64,000 nucleotides of DNA from positions 1,364,001-1,428,000 of the forward strand of contig JAUIES010000001.1 of assembly GCA_030429705.1 (NCBI GenBank). The letters are read 5' to 3'. Every line of letters starts with the position of its first letter. The stretch's first letter is position 1. The notes beneath the pieces were generated by a model. That model made no database searches. It saw nothing but the letters and a program-made list of their open reading frames with translations, and was not told where the DNA came from. Below are positions 18,273 through 28,633 of the stretch, in pieces. The DNA comes from Phycisphaerae bacterium. GTDB taxonomy: Bacteria; Planctomycetota; Phycisphaerae; Phycisphaerales; UBA1924. A program made the position numbers and the translations under genes.

Positions 18273-21200
18273 ATGAGCACCATCGATCAATGTCCTTCAA
18301 CTCGCGGCATGGAACCAGCGGCTCCCGATCAACCGTCGGGCAAGCAATACTGGCGCAGCGTTGAAGAGTTCTCAAACTCCGAATCGTTCAAGCCATTCCT
18401 TGAGCGAGAGTTCCCATCGGGCGCGAGCGAACTGCACGAAGCCTCCCGTCGCACCTTCGTCAAGTTGATGGGTGCGAGTTTTGCGTTGGCTGGTGCAGCA
18501 ACGATTCCCGGTTGCCGCCGCCCTGATCGCAAGATCATGCCCTATTCGCGTGATGTGCCCGAGCACATCATCCCCGGTCGTCCGCTTTACTACGCGACCG
18601 CGATGCCGCTCTTGGGTGGGGGGGCCGAAGGGCTCCTTGTCGAAACCCACACCGGTCGCCCGACGCACATTCAGGGCAACCCGTTGCATCCGACCAATCA
18701 GGGTGCGAGTTCGATCTTCAGCATCGCTGCCACCCTTGATCTCTATGACCCCGATCGTTTGAAGTTTCCGACCTACAAGAATCCCGCTCGCGGCCCGCTC
18801 ATGGCGACCTGGGACGACTTCAAGGCATTCTGGGGCCGGCACCAGAAAACAATCGACGGCAACGGCTCGTCACTCGCATTCATCGTCGATAAGAAAACCA
18901 GCCCGTCGCGTGATGCAGTCCGTGACCGCGTGCTCGCCCGGTTCCCCGGAGCCACCTGGGTTGCGTGGAATGCGGTTGAAACCCGCAGCGAGATCGAAGG
19001 CGGCAAGATCGCGTTTGGCAGCCCGGTCCGCTCGCACCACGACTTGAGCAAGGCTGCGGTTGTCCTTTCGCTCGACTCCAACTTCGTCAGCGATGGCCCG
19101 GAAGCGATCAAGAACGCGAGGTTGCTCGCTCGCAAACGCCGCGTAGATGACACGCACACCGACATGAACCGTCTGTATGTTGCTGAGTCGAGCCCGACTG
19201 CAACCGGTTCGCTCGCCGACCACCGGTTCCGCCTCGCGCCTTCGCAGATTTCAGCGATGGCGGCCTGGGTCGCAAAGTACATCATGGCCAAGCAAGGGCC
19301 CGCTGGTTCCGGCGCTTTGAAGGCTGCACTTGCTGCTCAGAGTGAGCCCGAAGTGGACGGGATCAGTCATGACCATCTCAAAGCGGTGGCTGACGACTTG
19401 ATCAACCATCGCGGCCGCTCGGTCGTCATGGCCGGTCCGTCACAGTCCGCCGAAGTTCACGCACTCGTCTGGGCGATCAACGCTGCGATCGGTGCGATGG
19501 GTTCATTGGTGTGGACCTCGCCGATGCCCGCTGAAGTCGCGTCTGATTCCGGCGCCGAACTCGCCGCTTTGGCTGGCAAGATTGACCGCGGCGAGATCAA
19601 GACCCTCGTCTGCATCGATACCAACCCGGTCTTCGATGCTCCAGCAGGGATGGACTTCGCGCAGAAGTACGCCAAGGTTGACACGACGATCTGCCTGAGT
19701 GTCGGCAGCACCGAAACCGCTGCCGCCTCGACCTGGTCGCTCAACGGTGCCCATTTCCTTGAATCATGGGGCGATGTCGAATCGTGGGATGGCACACTCT
19801 CTGTGATTCAGCCGATGATCGCGCCGCTCTACGAGCCCGCGATGAGTGAACTTGAACTGCTGTCCTACATCCGAGGTGATGCCGAACCCGATGGGTACGA
19901 GATTGTTTCGGGAGTCTGGGCTGGTCGCACGGGGCTTGAGCGCGACTCGGCAGCCTTCGACAAAACCTGGCGGCGTGTCCTGCACGACGGCTTGCTCTCA
20001 GGTTCGGCATCCACGCCGGCCGCAGGTTCACTCCGGTTTGACACGATCGGTGAAGCAGCATCACGACTGACGATCGAAGCAGCGCCGACCGAGAACGCGC
20101 TTGATGTGGTGTTCACGACAGGTCACGCGCTTGATGGCCGATGCGCCAACAACGGCTGGTTGCAGGAATTGCCCGATGTCGCCTCAAAAGTCACCTGGGC
20201 CAACCCGGTCTATGTGAGCCCGGCAACCGCCAAAGCGTTAAAAGTGCTCCCTGAGGGGGGCGAAGAGCCTTACACCAAGCAACAACTTCCGCAGGGGAGA
20301 ATCGCCGAGATCGTTGTTGATGGTCATCGCATGGAACTGCCTGTGTGGATCCAGCCCGGCATGGCGGACAACACGGTGCGTGTCGTGCTCGGCTACGGCC
20401 GAACGGTGTGCGGCCATGTCGGTACCGGCATCGGTCACAACACCTACATCGTTCGCGATGCAAGCACATCATCGAGCCGAGGCGCCACCCTCACGCGGAC
20501 ATCTGGCACAGAGACCATCGCGAGCACGCAGGACCATTGGTCTATGGAAAGCCGCACCGCGATCGTCCGCCAGATCGACAAGAAGTATTGGGACGAGTAC
20601 GCATCGCACGCACCGAAGCACGAGCCGGATCTCGTGTACGGTGCGGCTGCCGGCATCGCCGAACTCAATGTCGCTGAACAAATGGGTGAGTTGGCTCACA
20701 CCCCCCCGAATATTTCGATCTATCAGAATCCGCTCAATGAGAGCGATGTAGAGCCACGCGAAGGTTCCGAATACAGCAAGGGTCCGCAGTGGGGCATGTC
20801 GATCGACCTCGGCAGTTGCTCGGGCTGTGGTGTCTGCACCATCGCCTGTCAGAGTGAAAACAACATTCCGATCGTTGGTCGCAACGAAGTTGCCAAGGGA
20901 CGCGAGATGCAGTGGATCCGCGTGGATCGCTACTTCACCGGCGACGACCTGAACAACCCCGACGGCATGTTCATGCAGCCCGTCGCGTGTGTGCACTGCG
21001 AAAACGCACCGTGCGAAACCGTGTGCCCCGTCACCGCGACGACACACGGGCCCGAGGGCACCAACAACATGGCGTACAACCGGTGCATCGGTACCCGGTA
21101 CTGTGCCAACAACTGTCCGTACAAAGTGCGTCGATTCAACTTCTTTGACTGGGGACAGAACAAGCACAACGGCGGGCTCGACCCCAAGTATGTCGGCAAG

Positions 21201-21815
21201 ACCGAGGCCGAGGGCAGCGCCGAACGCATCACTTTCAACGAGAATTTCATCCCGCCGCGCCTCCGGGCCAAGGTCGATGAGATTTCGAAGATGCAGCGGA
21301 ACCCGAATGTCACGGTCCGTCCGCGTGGTGTGATGGAGAAATGCTCTTACTGCATTCAGCGCATCAACCGGGCCAAGCAAGAGGTCAAGACGCGCAAGAT
21401 CTGGACGGACCCGAGTTCAAAGAGCCCGATCCCGGACGGCTTCTTCCAGACCGCGTGTCAGGCAGCGTGCCCGACCGAGTCGATCGTGTTTGGTGACATT
21501 CTCGATCCGAACAGTCAGGTGTGGAAAGCACGCGAATCGCAGCGGCGATACGCGCTGCTCGGTTACCTCGACACACGCCCACGCACGACCTATGCGATGC
21601 GTGTTGCCAACCCGAACGAAGAAATCCGAGCGTCGGAAGACCCCATGCATCACGGCGGGGGCCACGGCGGCGGACACGACGACGAGCATCATGACGACGG
21701 ACACACGGGCGAGGGTGAGCCTCAAGCGACTTATGTCGATCCCGCGAAGCAAGTCACTGACGATGGATACGCGCTGAGCCTACGGGTACTCAGCCAGGTC
21801 GGAGCCATGGCATGA
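18273..21815 (+). CDS. actB: ACIII subunit ActB, fused molybdopterin-like and Fe-S protein
   Basis: A 1180-residue ACIII iron-sulfur subunit. A Tat motif [10 protein letters not shown] lies at residues 58-67, preceded by the family N-terminal region ([23 protein letters not shown], shown in part). Residues ~100-800 resemble a molybdopterin oxidoreductase (ActB1-like), which in known ACIII binds no cofactor. The C-terminal part (ActB2-like) has the ferredoxin clusters [41 protein letters not shown] and CQAACP, fitting three 4Fe-4S and one 3Fe-4S centres. A His/Gly/Asp-rich stretch ([19 protein letters not shown]) lies near the end. It overlaps actC by 4 bases (ATGA). Confidence 0.95.
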   Translation: MSTIDQCPSTRGMEPAAPDQPSGKQYWRSVEEFSNSESFKPFLEREFPSGASELHEASRRTFVKLMGASFALAGAATIPGCRRPDRKIMPYSRDVPEHIIPGRPLYYATAMPLLGGGAEGLLVETHTGRPTHIQGNPLHPTNQGASSIFSIAATLDLYDPDRLKFPTYKNPARGPLMATWDDFKAFWGRHQKTIDGNGSSLAFIVDKKTSPSRDAVRDRVLARFPGATWVAWNAVETRSEIEGGKIAFGSPVRSHHDLSKAAVVLSLDSNFVSDGPEAIKNARLLARKRRVDDTHTDMNRLYVAESSPTATGSLADHRFRLAPSQISAMAAWVAKYIMAKQGPAGSGALKAALAAQSEPEVDGISHDHLKAVADDLINHRGRSVVMAGPSQSAEVHALVWAINAAIGAMGSLVWTSPMPAEVASDSGAELAALAGKIDRGEIKTLVCIDTNPVFDAPAGMDFAQKYAKVDTTICLSVGSTETAAASTWSLNGAHFLESWGDVESWDGTLSVIQPMIAPLYEPAMSELELLSYIRGDAEPDGYEIVSGVWAGRTGLERDSAAFDKTWRRVLHDGLLSGSASTPAAGSLRFDTIGEAASRLTIEAAPTENALDVVFTTGHALDGRCANNGWLQELPDVASKVTWANPVYVSPATAKALKVLPEGGEEPYTKQQLPQGRIAEIVVDGHRMELPVWIQPGMADNTVRVVLGYGRTVCGHVGTGIGHNTYIVRDASTSSSRGATLTRTSGTETIASTQDHWSMESRTAIVRQIDKKYWDEYASHAPKHEPDLVYGAAAGIAELNVAEQMGELAHTPPNISIYQNPLNESDVEPREGSEYSKGPQWGMSIDLGSCSGCGVCTIACQSENNIPIVGRNEVAKGREMQWIRVDRYFTGDDLNNPDGMFMQPVACVHCENAPCETVCPVTATTHGPEGTNNMAYNRCIGTRYCANNCPYKVRRFNFFDWGQNKHNGGLDPKYVGKTEAEGSAERITFNENFIPPRLRAKVDEISKMQRNPNVTVRPRGVMEKCSYCIQRINRAKQEVKTRKIWTDPSSKSPIPDGFFQTACQAACPTESIVFGDILDPNSQVWKARESQRRYALLGYLDTRPRTTYAMRVANPNEEIRASEDPMHHGGGHGGGHDDEHHDDGHTGEGEPQATYVDPAKQVTDDGYALSLRVLSQVGAMA

Positions 21816-23368
21816 AGGATCCGGATCAGATCAACACCGAACGGCTGGCCGGCATGGGAACTGTCGCGCTCGCTCAGACGGGCGACGGCACACTCATCGA
21901 AGACCCGGCGATCGAAGCGCCACTGGTCATCAATGACCGAGAGTTTGCCGATGTGACCGAGACTGTCTGCGGGTACGCCGAAAAGCCGGCGCCGTTGTGG
22001 TGGTACGCTGCACTGACTGCTGCCAGTGGTGCCGCACTCATGGCGATGATTTTCATCCCATACCTCATCATCACCGGTGTTGGTGTGTGGGGCCTGAACA
22101 ACCAGGTCGACTGGGCGTGGGATATCACCAACTTCGTGTTCTGGATCGGTATCGGCCACGCCGGAACGCTGATCTCGGCAGTGTTGTGTCTGCTCAAGCA
22201 GAAGTGGCGCACCGCCGTCAACCGTTCGGCTGAAGCGATGACGATCTTCGCGGTCGTCTGTGCGGGCATCTTCCCCGGCATTCACATCGGTCGCGTGTGG
22301 ATGGCGTGGATGCTGGCACCGCTTCCGAACTACAACGCCATTTGGCCGAACTTCCGATCGCCACTTCTGTGGGATGTGTTCGCGGTGTCGACCTACGCCA
22401 CCGTGTCGCTCCTGTTCTGGTACATGGGCATGATTCCTGACCTTGCCACGCTGCGTGACCGCGCCCAGCGCCGCATCGCAGAAGGCAAAGCGATGCATCT
22501 GCGGCTCATGCTGCCGACAGGCAAGCCGCTCGATATCAAGTTCATCAATATGGACAAGATCCGTGCGTTCGGATACGGCCTGTTCTCGATCGGATGGCGA
22601 TTCAGCAGTCGGCACTGGCACCGCTATGAAGCGGCCTATCTCATTCTCGCCGGCATTGCGACGCCGCTCGTGCTCTCGGTGCACTCGATCGTGTCGTTCG
22701 ACTTTGCGACCTCGGTCTTGCCCGGTTGGCACACGACCATCTTCCCGCCGTACTTCGTGGCGGGTGCTATCTTCGGCGGGTTCGCGATGGTGCTGCTCTT
22801 GCTGGTGCCCTTGCGTGTGGTCTTGCCAAACTTCAGCGATCTGCTGACCCTGCGCCACCTTGAAAACATGGCCAAGATTCTGCTCGTCACCGGCATGATG
22901 GTCGGGTTCGCGTACGCGATGGAGTTCTTCATCGCCTGGTACGGCGGCAACGAGTATGAATGGAGCGTGTTCATCAACAACCGTGCCAATCCAGCGGAAG
23001 CGCCATATTGGTGGTCCTACTGGATCATGATCTCGTGCAATGTCATCAGCCCGCAGCTGTTCTGGTTCCGCAAACTGCGGCAGAACCCGACGGTGATCTG
23101 GATCGTCGCGCTCGCTGTGACGATCGGCATGTGGTTTGAACGGTTCACGATTATCGTGACCTCGCTGCACCGCGCGTGGTTGCCCGGCGAATGGCACATG
23201 TTCTGGCCGACCTGGGTCGACATCCTGACCTTCGTCGGTTCGTGCGGCATCTTCCTGACGCTGTTCATGCTGTTTACCAAGTTCCTGCCCATGTTTGCGA
23301 TGGCCGAACTCAAAGCCGTCATGCCGCAGGCAAGCCCGCATCCACATGATGAAGAGGGGGGGCACTAA
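21812..23368 (+). CDS. actC: ACIII subunit ActC, NrfD/PsrC-like quinol-binding membrane protein
   Basis: A 518-residue polytopic protein with about ten transmembrane helices, NrfD/PsrC family. ActC is one of the two large membrane subunits of ACIII and takes part in menaquinol oxidation and probably proton translocation. Family marks include [23 protein letters not shown] (shown in part), [26 protein letters not shown] and [10 protein letters not shown]. The soluble N-terminus (~65 residues) carries [11 protein letters not shown]. The C-terminus ends with a short His-containing tail, [10 protein letters not shown]. The ATG overlaps the actB stop and actD starts 3 bases after the stop, so the genes are tightly coupled. 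Confidence 0.95.
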   Translation: MKDPDQINTERLAGMGTVALAQTGDGTLIEDPAIEAPLVINDREFADVTETVCGYAEKPAPLWWYAALTAASGAALMAMIFIPYLIITGVGVWGLNNQVDWAWDITNFVFWIGIGHAGTLISAVLCLLKQKWRTAVNRSAEAMTIFAVVCAGIFPGIHIGRVWMAWMLAPLPNYNAIWPNFRSPLLWDVFAVSTYATVSLLFWYMGMIPDLATLRDRAQRRIAEGKAMHLRLMLPTGKPLDIKFINMDKIRAFGYGLFSIGWRFSSRHWHRYEAAYLILAGIATPLVLSVHSIVSFDFATSVLPGWHTTIFPPYFVAGAIFGGFAMVLLLLVPLRVVLPNFSDLLTLRHLENMAKILLVTGMMVGFAYAMEFFIAWYGGNEYEWSVFINNRANPAEAPYWWSYWIMISCNVISPQLFWFRKLRQNPTVIWIVALAVTIGMWFERFTIIVTSLHRAWLPGEWHMFWPTWVDILTFVGSCGIFLTLFMLFTKFLPMFAMAELKAVMPQASPHPHDEEGGH

Positions 23369-23371
23369 GTC

Positions 23372-24019
23372 ATGGCCGACACACGCAATAAACCAGGCTC
23401 GTGGACGCGCGACATCGCGATGATGATGGGGACCTATATCCCTGGCTTCGCCAAGCCGCCCGCACGATTTGTGACCGAAGACGGCAGAGCGGTGCACGGT
23501 GTCTTGGCCGAGTTCAAAACACCGGCTGAGGTTTATCACGCTGCAGAAAAGGTCCGTGACAAGGGTTACAAGCGGTGGGATCTCTACAGCCCGTTCCCGA
23601 TTCACGGCATCGAAGGGGCAATGGGATTCAAACGCACCAAGTTGCCACTGCTCGTCGCTGCGATCGGGTTTACTGGAGCCGGACTCGGGCTGTTGCTCCA
23701 GTACTGGGTCTCAGCGGTGGCGTATCCGCTCGTTGTGCAGGGGAAGCCCTACGGGGCCTGGGAGCCGTTCGTACCGATCATGTTTGAACTCGGTGTTTTG
23801 CCATCTGCGTTCGCAGCCCTCTTTGGCATGCTCGCGCTCAATGGCCTGCCGCGATTCCACCATCCCTTGCTCGGCCAGAAGAGTTTCTGGCGAGTCAGTG
23901 ACGATCGATTCTTTATCTGTATCGAGGCTGAAGACACCAAGTTTGACGCTCAAGAAGTCCGCACATTGCTTGAATCAGCCGGTTCGACCAATGTTGAACT
24001 TGTGGAGGACGACGCGTGA
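23372..24019 (+). CDS. actD: ACIII subunit ActD (DUF3341)
   Basis: A 215-residue membrane protein of the DUF3341 family, ActD of ACIII. The N-terminal soluble part (VHGVLAEFKTPAEVYHAAEKVRDKGY, shown in part) is followed by WDLYSPFPIHGIE, the strongest family motif. Two transmembrane helices lie around residues 85-110 and 125-155. The C-terminal domain (FFICIEAEDTKFD, LLESAGSTNVELVEDD) resembles a ferredoxin-like fold. It overlaps actE by 4 bases. In solved ACIII structures ActD sits beside ActC and ActF. Confidence 0.94.
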   Translation: MADTRNKPGSWTRDIAMMMGTYIPGFAKPPARFVTEDGRAVHGVLAEFKTPAEVYHAAEKVRDKGYKRWDLYSPFPIHGIEGAMGFKRTKLPLLVAAIGFTGAGLGLLLQYWVSAVAYPLVVQGKPYGAWEPFVPIMFELGVLPSAFAALFGMLALNGLPRFHHPLLGQKSFWRVSDDRFFICIEAEDTKFDAQEVRTLLESAGSTNVELVEDDA

Positions 24020-24789
24020 AAACGCCCACCTTGTACAAGCGTGTTGTCATCGGAGTCGTCGGTGCTGCCGCCATCCTGGGCGGCTGCCGAGGCGACCGCA
24101 CCGATGCCCCCCCGCGTCGATTCTTTCCAGACATGGATCACCAGCCCAAGTGGAACCCGCAGGCCGACAGCCCGTTTTTTGAAAATGGCAGCACGGCTCG
24201 CGTGCCCGATCCGAATGCGGTCGCGTTCGGTCGTTTGCCGTTCAGCCCCGCCGACTATGGCGATCAACCTTGGGCTGCATCGTTCATGAGTGAACGAGCC
24301 AGTTTCCTCGCAGAAGATGACGCGGTGTATCTCGGCAAAGCCCCCGATGGTTCTTACATCGACTACATCCCGGTCCCCGTCACGCTCGAGCGCATCGAAC
24401 GCGGGCAGGAACGATTCAACATCTTCTGTGCGACCTGTCACGGCACCGCTGGCGATGGCAAGAGCCTCGTCGCCGAGCGATTCATCGCCAAGCCCGTCAA
24501 TCTGAACACCGAACCCTACACCGACCCAACGCTGCGTACCGCTCGTGACGGGTACATGTATGAAGTCATTCGAAACGGCGTGCGCAACATGCCGGGTTAT
24601 GCCCACGCCCTCAACGCACAGGACACTTGGAATGTCGTGATGTATGTGCGTGCCCTGCAGAAATCACACAGCGGCACGCTTGAACAGGTGCCACAGGGTC
24701 AGCGTGACACGCTCGAGCGCGAACGCCCTGCTGCCCCGCCGCCGCCCGAGACCGATGGCGAAGATTCAACCGAAGGGAGCGGAGCATGA
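24016..24789 (+). CDS. actE: ACIII subunit ActE, monoheme cytochrome c lipoprotein
   Basis: A 257-residue lipoprotein. The signal peptide ends in the lipobox ILGGC with the acylated cysteine at residue 24. A single c-type heme site CATCH is at 138-142, followed by GTAGDGKS and a plausible methionine ligand in NGVRNMPGYA. It is the monoheme subunit of ACIII in the periplasm, likely passing electrons from ActA or onward to the oxidase's cytochrome domain. The last ~25 residues are Pro/Glu rich. It overlaps both actD and actF by 4 bases. Confidence 0.94.
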   Translation: MKTPTLYKRVVIGVVGAAAILGGCRGDRTDAPPRRFFPDMDHQPKWNPQADSPFFENGSTARVPDPNAVAFGRLPFSPADYGDQPWAASFMSERASFLAEDDAVYLGKAPDGSYIDYIPVPVTLERIERGQERFNIFCATCHGTAGDGKSLVAERFIAKPVNLNTEPYTDPTLRTARDGYMYEVIRNGVRNMPGYAHALNAQDTWNVVMYVRALQKSHSGTLEQVPQGQRDTLERERPAAPPPPETDGEDSTEGSGA

Positions 24790-26090
24790 GCCAAATCTCC
24801 ACTCAATCGTCACCCGATGCGGCTATGGACGATCACGCCTATCAGGCTGTGCTCGATCGACTCGCAACCGAACCGGCGTTGGCAGATGACAACATCACCC
24901 TGACATCGGCTGAAGCTGCCGGCGTGAGCCGACTTCTGCTCGGCCTGGGTGTTGTCGGCCTGGTGATCGCAGCGGGTGGGTTTGCGTTGAACTTCCGTGC
25001 CGGTTTTGCAGCCATGCAGATTGGTCTGTTCGCAGTCACCGCGATTGCGCTCGGTGCACTGTTCTTCGTACTCGTCTTCCACATCACCAACGCGGGCTGG
25101 TGTGCCACCATTCGTCGTCAGTTTGAAAATGTCGCGTCGCTGCTCCCGCTTTGCATGATCGGTGTTGCGGTTTTACTCGTTGTTGAGTTGGCGACGGGAG
25201 GCACGCTGCTCCGGTGGCTTGGCACTGACTACGAAGGCCATCACTTGATGGTCCACAAAGAAGGGTACCTCAACCCAACCTTCTTGGTGATCCGATTTTT
25301 AGTCTACGCAGGCATCTGGACTTTCCTCGCATTCCGCATGCGAGGCTGGAGCACAGAGCAGGATCAATCTGGCGATCGCTGGTTGACACGCCGGATGCGG
25401 TTCAACTCGGGGTGGGGCATCCTGGCATTCGCCCTGACAACCGCGTTCTTCGCGTTCGACTTCCTCATGGGTATGGACTTCCGTTTCTTCAGCACCATGT
25501 GGGGCGTGTACTTCTTCGCAGCGTGTGCGTTCAGTTCGCTCGCATTTCTTGCCATCGTCTTTGCATGGCTCATGAGCAAGGGCAAACTGCAGGGTGTCGT
25601 GACCAGTGAGCACCTGCACGATCACGGCAAACTCATGTTCGCCTTCACGGTCTTCTGGGGTTATATCGCCTTCAGCCAGTACTTCCTGATCTGGTACAGC
25701 AACATCCCGGAAGAGACCATGTTCTACATCTTCCGCCGCACGGGTGACTGGGCTCTGCTGAGCAAAGTGCTTATCGCGGTGCACTTCCTGATCCCGTTCT
25801 TCCTGCTCGTTTCACGGGTGCCCAAGCGCAACCCGCGCTTCATCGCTGCGATTGGGGCATTCATGCTGTTCGCGCATGCGATCGACATGACATTCATCAT
25901 CCAACCGATGGTCGATGCGGGTGAAGAAAAAGTGATCGGGCTGTCAAGTTGGTGGGCGATCGCTGGGGGTGTGCTCGGGTTCATCGGTATCTTCGGCTTC
26001 CTGCTGCTTCGCAAGATGGTCGCCGTTCCGCTCACCGCCACCAAAGACCCGCGCTTGCCACTGGCACTGAACCACAAGAACTATGTGTAA
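24786..26090 (+). CDS. actF: ACIII subunit ActF, membrane protein
   Basis: A 434-residue protein with about ten transmembrane helices, the second NrfD-like ACIII membrane subunit and paralogue of ActC. Typical marks include FHITNAGWCATIRRQFENVA (HITNAGW is the ActF hallmark), WFSxxxD-like FAFDFLMGMDFRFFSTMWG (shown in part), HLHDHGKLMFAFTVFWGYIAF and QYFLIWYSNIPEET. ActF is thought to contribute a proton path. There is no histidine-rich tail here, unlike several neighbours. 36 bases separate it from the next gene, the first real gap since actA-actB. Confidence 0.94.
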   Translation: MSQISTQSSPDAAMDDHAYQAVLDRLATEPALADDNITLTSAEAAGVSRLLLGLGVVGLVIAAGGFALNFRAGFAAMQIGLFAVTAIALGALFFVLVFHITNAGWCATIRRQFENVASLLPLCMIGVAVLLVVELATGGTLLRWLGTDYEGHHLMVHKEGYLNPTFLVIRFLVYAGIWTFLAFRMRGWSTEQDQSGDRWLTRRMRFNSGWGILAFALTTAFFAFDFLMGMDFRFFSTMWGVYFFAACAFSSLAFLAIVFAWLMSKGKLQGVVTSEHLHDHGKLMFAFTVFWGYIAFSQYFLIWYSNIPEETMFYIFRRTGDWALLSKVLIAVHFLIPFFLLVSRVPKRNPRFIAAIGAFMLFAHAIDMTFIIQPMVDAGEEKVIGLSSWWAIAGGVLGFIGIFGFLLLRKMVAVPLTATKDPRLPLALNHKNYV

Positions 26091-26126
26091 TCCGCGGGTA
26101 ACACGCCTGCTAAGAGGGAATCAATC

Positions 26127-26498
26127 ATGACGAATCCTGACAACAGCCACGAACAGCACACCGACGAGTGGTTCCGCCATACTGCGGAAGAGGGTGTTCC
26201 GCAACATGAGCATGGTGCTCACGCCAGCGCTCGGGCACTGGCGATTACCTTCATCGCGATGGTGCTCGGCGTTGCCTTCACCATCATTGTGCTGGTCGCC
26301 TACTTCAATAGTTACAACAGCCGATTCAAGATGGATGTGCAAGAGACCACCTCAATCGGTGACGAGGCACGCCGCATGCGCGCCGAAGCCAACGGCAACC
26401 TTGAGCAGTACCGCTGGATTGATCATGAGAGTGTCCAGGTCCCCATCGACGAAGCCATGAAGGCTGTCGTTGCCGAACGAGGCAACAACCCCGGCTAA
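26127..26498 (+). CDS. Small single-span membrane protein in the ACIII-caa3 operon, unrecognised
   Basis: A 123-residue protein I cannot assign to a family. Residues 1-37 are hydrophilic and His-rich (NSHEQHTDEW, QHEHGAHASA). One transmembrane helix spans about residues 40-64. The remainder is a charged domain with YNSYNSRF-like aromatic content near the membrane (AYFNSYNSRFKMDV) and a C-terminal helix (VPIDEAMKAVVAERGN). GAGGGAA precedes the ATG. Its place between actF and SCO, with SCO starting 5 bases later, makes it a candidate accessory subunit of ACIII (the position an ActG-like subunit might take) or an oxidase assembly factor. Neither is shown. Confidence 0.8.
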   Translation: MTNPDNSHEQHTDEWFRHTAEEGVPQHEHGAHASARALAITFIAMVLGVAFTIIVLVAYFNSYNSRFKMDVQETTSIGDEARRMRAEANGNLEQYRWIDHESVQVPIDEAMKAVVAERGNNPG

Positions 26499-26502
26499 CC
26501 GC

Positions 26503-27435
26503 ATGACCCGATTCTACAGCCCATCTCGATCACGATTGCAAGCTCTCATCTTGAGTGCGGTTGTGGTTCTATTGGGGCAGTCGGCCGCAGCTCAAATGGT
26601 CGGGCAAAAGGAACTGCCATCTGACGGTCTCGACCTGGTCGAACGCGGCGGCGAGCAGATTCCGCTCAACCTTGTCTTCACCGATTCAAACAATCAGCCC
26701 GCACCGCTTGCGAACTGGTTTGACGACGATCGGCCGGTCGTCCTGGCACTTCTGTACTACCGATGCCCTGTCGTCTGCTCGGTCATGATGGAGCGGATGC
26801 TCGAATCGTTCAATGGTTTCGACTATCAGGTTGGTCAAGAGTTCAATGTCGTTTTCGTCAGCATCGACGAGACTGAAAACCCGACGATCGCAGGCGCCAA
26901 GAAGCAGGAGATCCTCGCCGACTATGTATTCGGCGCCGGGACCGAAGTGCAAGACAACTGGGCCTTCTTGACGGGCGACACCGAGAGTGTCAAGCAACTC
27001 GCCGATGCGGTCGGTTATGAATATCGTCGACTTGACAACGGCGAATACGCGCACCCAGTCGCATTCACCATCGTCTCGCCGACGGGCACGATCACCCGAT
27101 ACATGTACGGCTACGAGTATCCGTCCAAGCAAATGAAACTGGCGCTCCTCGAAGCAAGCGAAGGCAAAGTTGCCAAGTCGCTCGGCGATCGGGTGCTGCA
27201 GTTCTGTTTCAGGTTTGATCCGACCGAGGGCGCGTACACGCTGCAGGCGATGCGCGTCATGCAACTCGGCGGCATACTCACCATGTTGTTTCTGATCACG
27301 CTGATCGGCGGCTTCCTTCTGGCTGACCGTCGACGCAAGCGTCGCAATATTGATACCAACGCACACACTTCAGATGCCGACACCGGTCCCGCAGGACTGG
27401 ACAGGCTCGGAGCGAATATGGGGCACGAGTCATGA
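26503..27435 (+). CDS. SCO1/SenC family copper chaperone
   Basis: A 310-residue exported thioredoxin-fold protein of the SCO family, which delivers copper or reduces the CuA site of cytochrome oxidase subunit II. The copper-binding set is present: CPVVC at residues 88-92 and the histidine in EYAHPVAF (H184). The N-terminus is a signal sequence (residues ~10-31, ending SAAAQ). A C-terminal transmembrane helix lies around 262-283, so the protein is membrane-held at its C-terminal end, a variant of the usual N-terminal anchor. The ATG at 26503 is chosen because it follows the previous stop by 5 bases and opens a clean signal peptide. It overlaps ctaC by 4 bases. Confidence 0.92.
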   Translation: MTRFYSPSRSRLQALILSAVVVLLGQSAAAQMVGQKELPSDGLDLVERGGEQIPLNLVFTDSNNQPAPLANWFDDDRPVVLALLYYRCPVVCSVMMERMLESFNGFDYQVGQEFNVVFVSIDETENPTIAGAKKQEILADYVFGAGTEVQDNWAFLTGDTESVKQLADAVGYEYRRLDNGEYAHPVAFTIVSPTGTITRYMYGYEYPSKQMKLALLEASEGKVAKSLGDRVLQFCFRFDPTEGAYTLQAMRVMQLGGILTMLFLITLIGGFLLADRRRKRRNIDTNAHTSDADTGPAGLDRLGANMGHES

Positions 27436-28610
27436 TGCAGGAAGCCGCCGATACAGCACAGGCAGCCACCGAAGCAGTGGATCCATTGGCAGCCTTCAAA
27501 GATCCTGCGATCTCGCTGATCGAACAGTCCGAGCAATTCGACCATGCCGGTGGACCCGTCGAAGAGTTGTTCTTCCGCACAGCAGGCCAGAACGAGACCG
27601 CTGTTTTTACTGATTCACTGTTCTTGTTGACACTCTGGTTCAGTGTGTTTTTCTTTGTGCTCTTGATGGGTCTGATGGTCTATTGGGTCATCAAGTATCG
27701 TCGTCGTCCTGGTGTGCCCGCCGAGGTCAGCCCTTCGCACAACGGCCCGCTCGAAATCCTGTGGACTGTCGTCCCCTCGAGTTCCATGATCATCATGTTC
27801 CTCCTCGGGTTTCAGGGGTACATGCAAAAGACGGTCGCCCCGGCTGATGCCATTCAGTTGCAAGTCGAAGGACAAAAGTGGGACTGGAACATCCGCTATC
27901 CCGGCGGTGAGCAGTCGGCCTACTTCACCTCGCTGGGAACCAAGATCAACGCGGTCAAAATCTTCGTCCTGCCCGAGGACACGCCAATCCAACTCAAGAT
28001 GACAAGCAAGGATGTCATCCACTCGTTCTGGATTCCCGACTATCGCACCAAGATGGACCTGTACCCCAACCGGTACACCACCATCACCTTCAAAACCGAA
28101 AAACTGAATGCAGGTGAAGCCTACCGCGACCACTGGGTGTTCTGCGCCGAATACTGCGGCGACCTGCACTCACAGATGTTCGGCGTGCTCCGTGTTGTCT
28201 CGCGCGAGAACTATGACAAGATCCTGCAGGACTGGAACACAGGAAACCTGTCGCCAGAAGCTCACGGTGAAGTCCTCTTCAAGAGCAATTGCGTCTCATG
28301 CCACTCCGTGGATGGCTCGAACAACATCGGACCAACATGGAAGAATTTGTACGGCTACGAGCGACCGATCTCCGGCGGAACCTCAGTTGTGGCTGACGAC
28401 ACCTACATCCTCGAGTCCATCTGGAATCCGACCAAGAAGATCGTGGCCGGGTATGAAGGTCAGAACATGACCAACTTCGCACACCTCACGCAGGAAGAGG
28501 TGTCCGCAATCATTGCCTATATGAAGACGCTCAGCGACAAGGGTGGCGCAGCCGAAGACGCCCCGGTCGAAGGTGAAAACGAAGAATCGCAGGAATCAAC
28601 CGGGGGCTGA
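27432..28610 (+). CDS. ctaC: Cytochrome c oxidase subunit II with fused cytochrome c domain (caa3 type)
   Basis: A 392-residue subunit II. Two transmembrane helices lie around residues 62-86 and 107-131. The cupredoxin domain carries the CuA ligands: the histidine in VIHSFWIPD, then C238, C242, H246 and M249 in CAEYCGDLHSQM. A C-terminal cytochrome c domain has CVSCH at 287-291. The fusion marks a caa3-type oxidase that receives electrons directly, here presumably from ACIII. The last ~20 residues are Glu-rich. The N-terminal ~45 residues have no clear signal peptide, as is common when the first helix acts as the anchor. Confidence 0.95.
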   Translation: MMQEAADTAQAATEAVDPLAAFKDPAISLIEQSEQFDHAGGPVEELFFRTAGQNETAVFTDSLFLLTLWFSVFFFVLLMGLMVYWVIKYRRRPGVPAEVSPSHNGPLEILWTVVPSSSMIIMFLLGFQGYMQKTVAPADAIQLQVEGQKWDWNIRYPGGEQSAYFTSLGTKINAVKIFVLPEDTPIQLKMTSKDVIHSFWIPDYRTKMDLYPNRYTTITFKTEKLNAGEAYRDHWVFCAEYCGDLHSQMFGVLRVVSRENYDKILQDWNTGNLSPEAHGEVLFKSNCVSCHSVDGSNNIGPTWKNLYGYERPISGGTSVVADDTYILESIWNPTKKIVAGYEGQNMTNFAHLTQEEVSAIIAYMKTLSDKGGAAEDAPVEGENEESQESTGG

Positions 28611-28633
28611 GCCCACGGCGGAGGTGTTGAACG

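Noticed and set aside
18849-20440. Active molybdenum cofactor site in ActB
   Set aside because: The molybdopterin-like half belongs to ACIII ActB, where the domain is known to lack the cofactor; no catalytic Mo ligand was apparent.
21731-23605. A 624-codon open frame antisense to actC
   Set aside because: It lies opposite a clear ACIII gene, its translation is rich in His, Arg and Asp without motifs, and it fits the open antisense frames expected from third-position GC bias.
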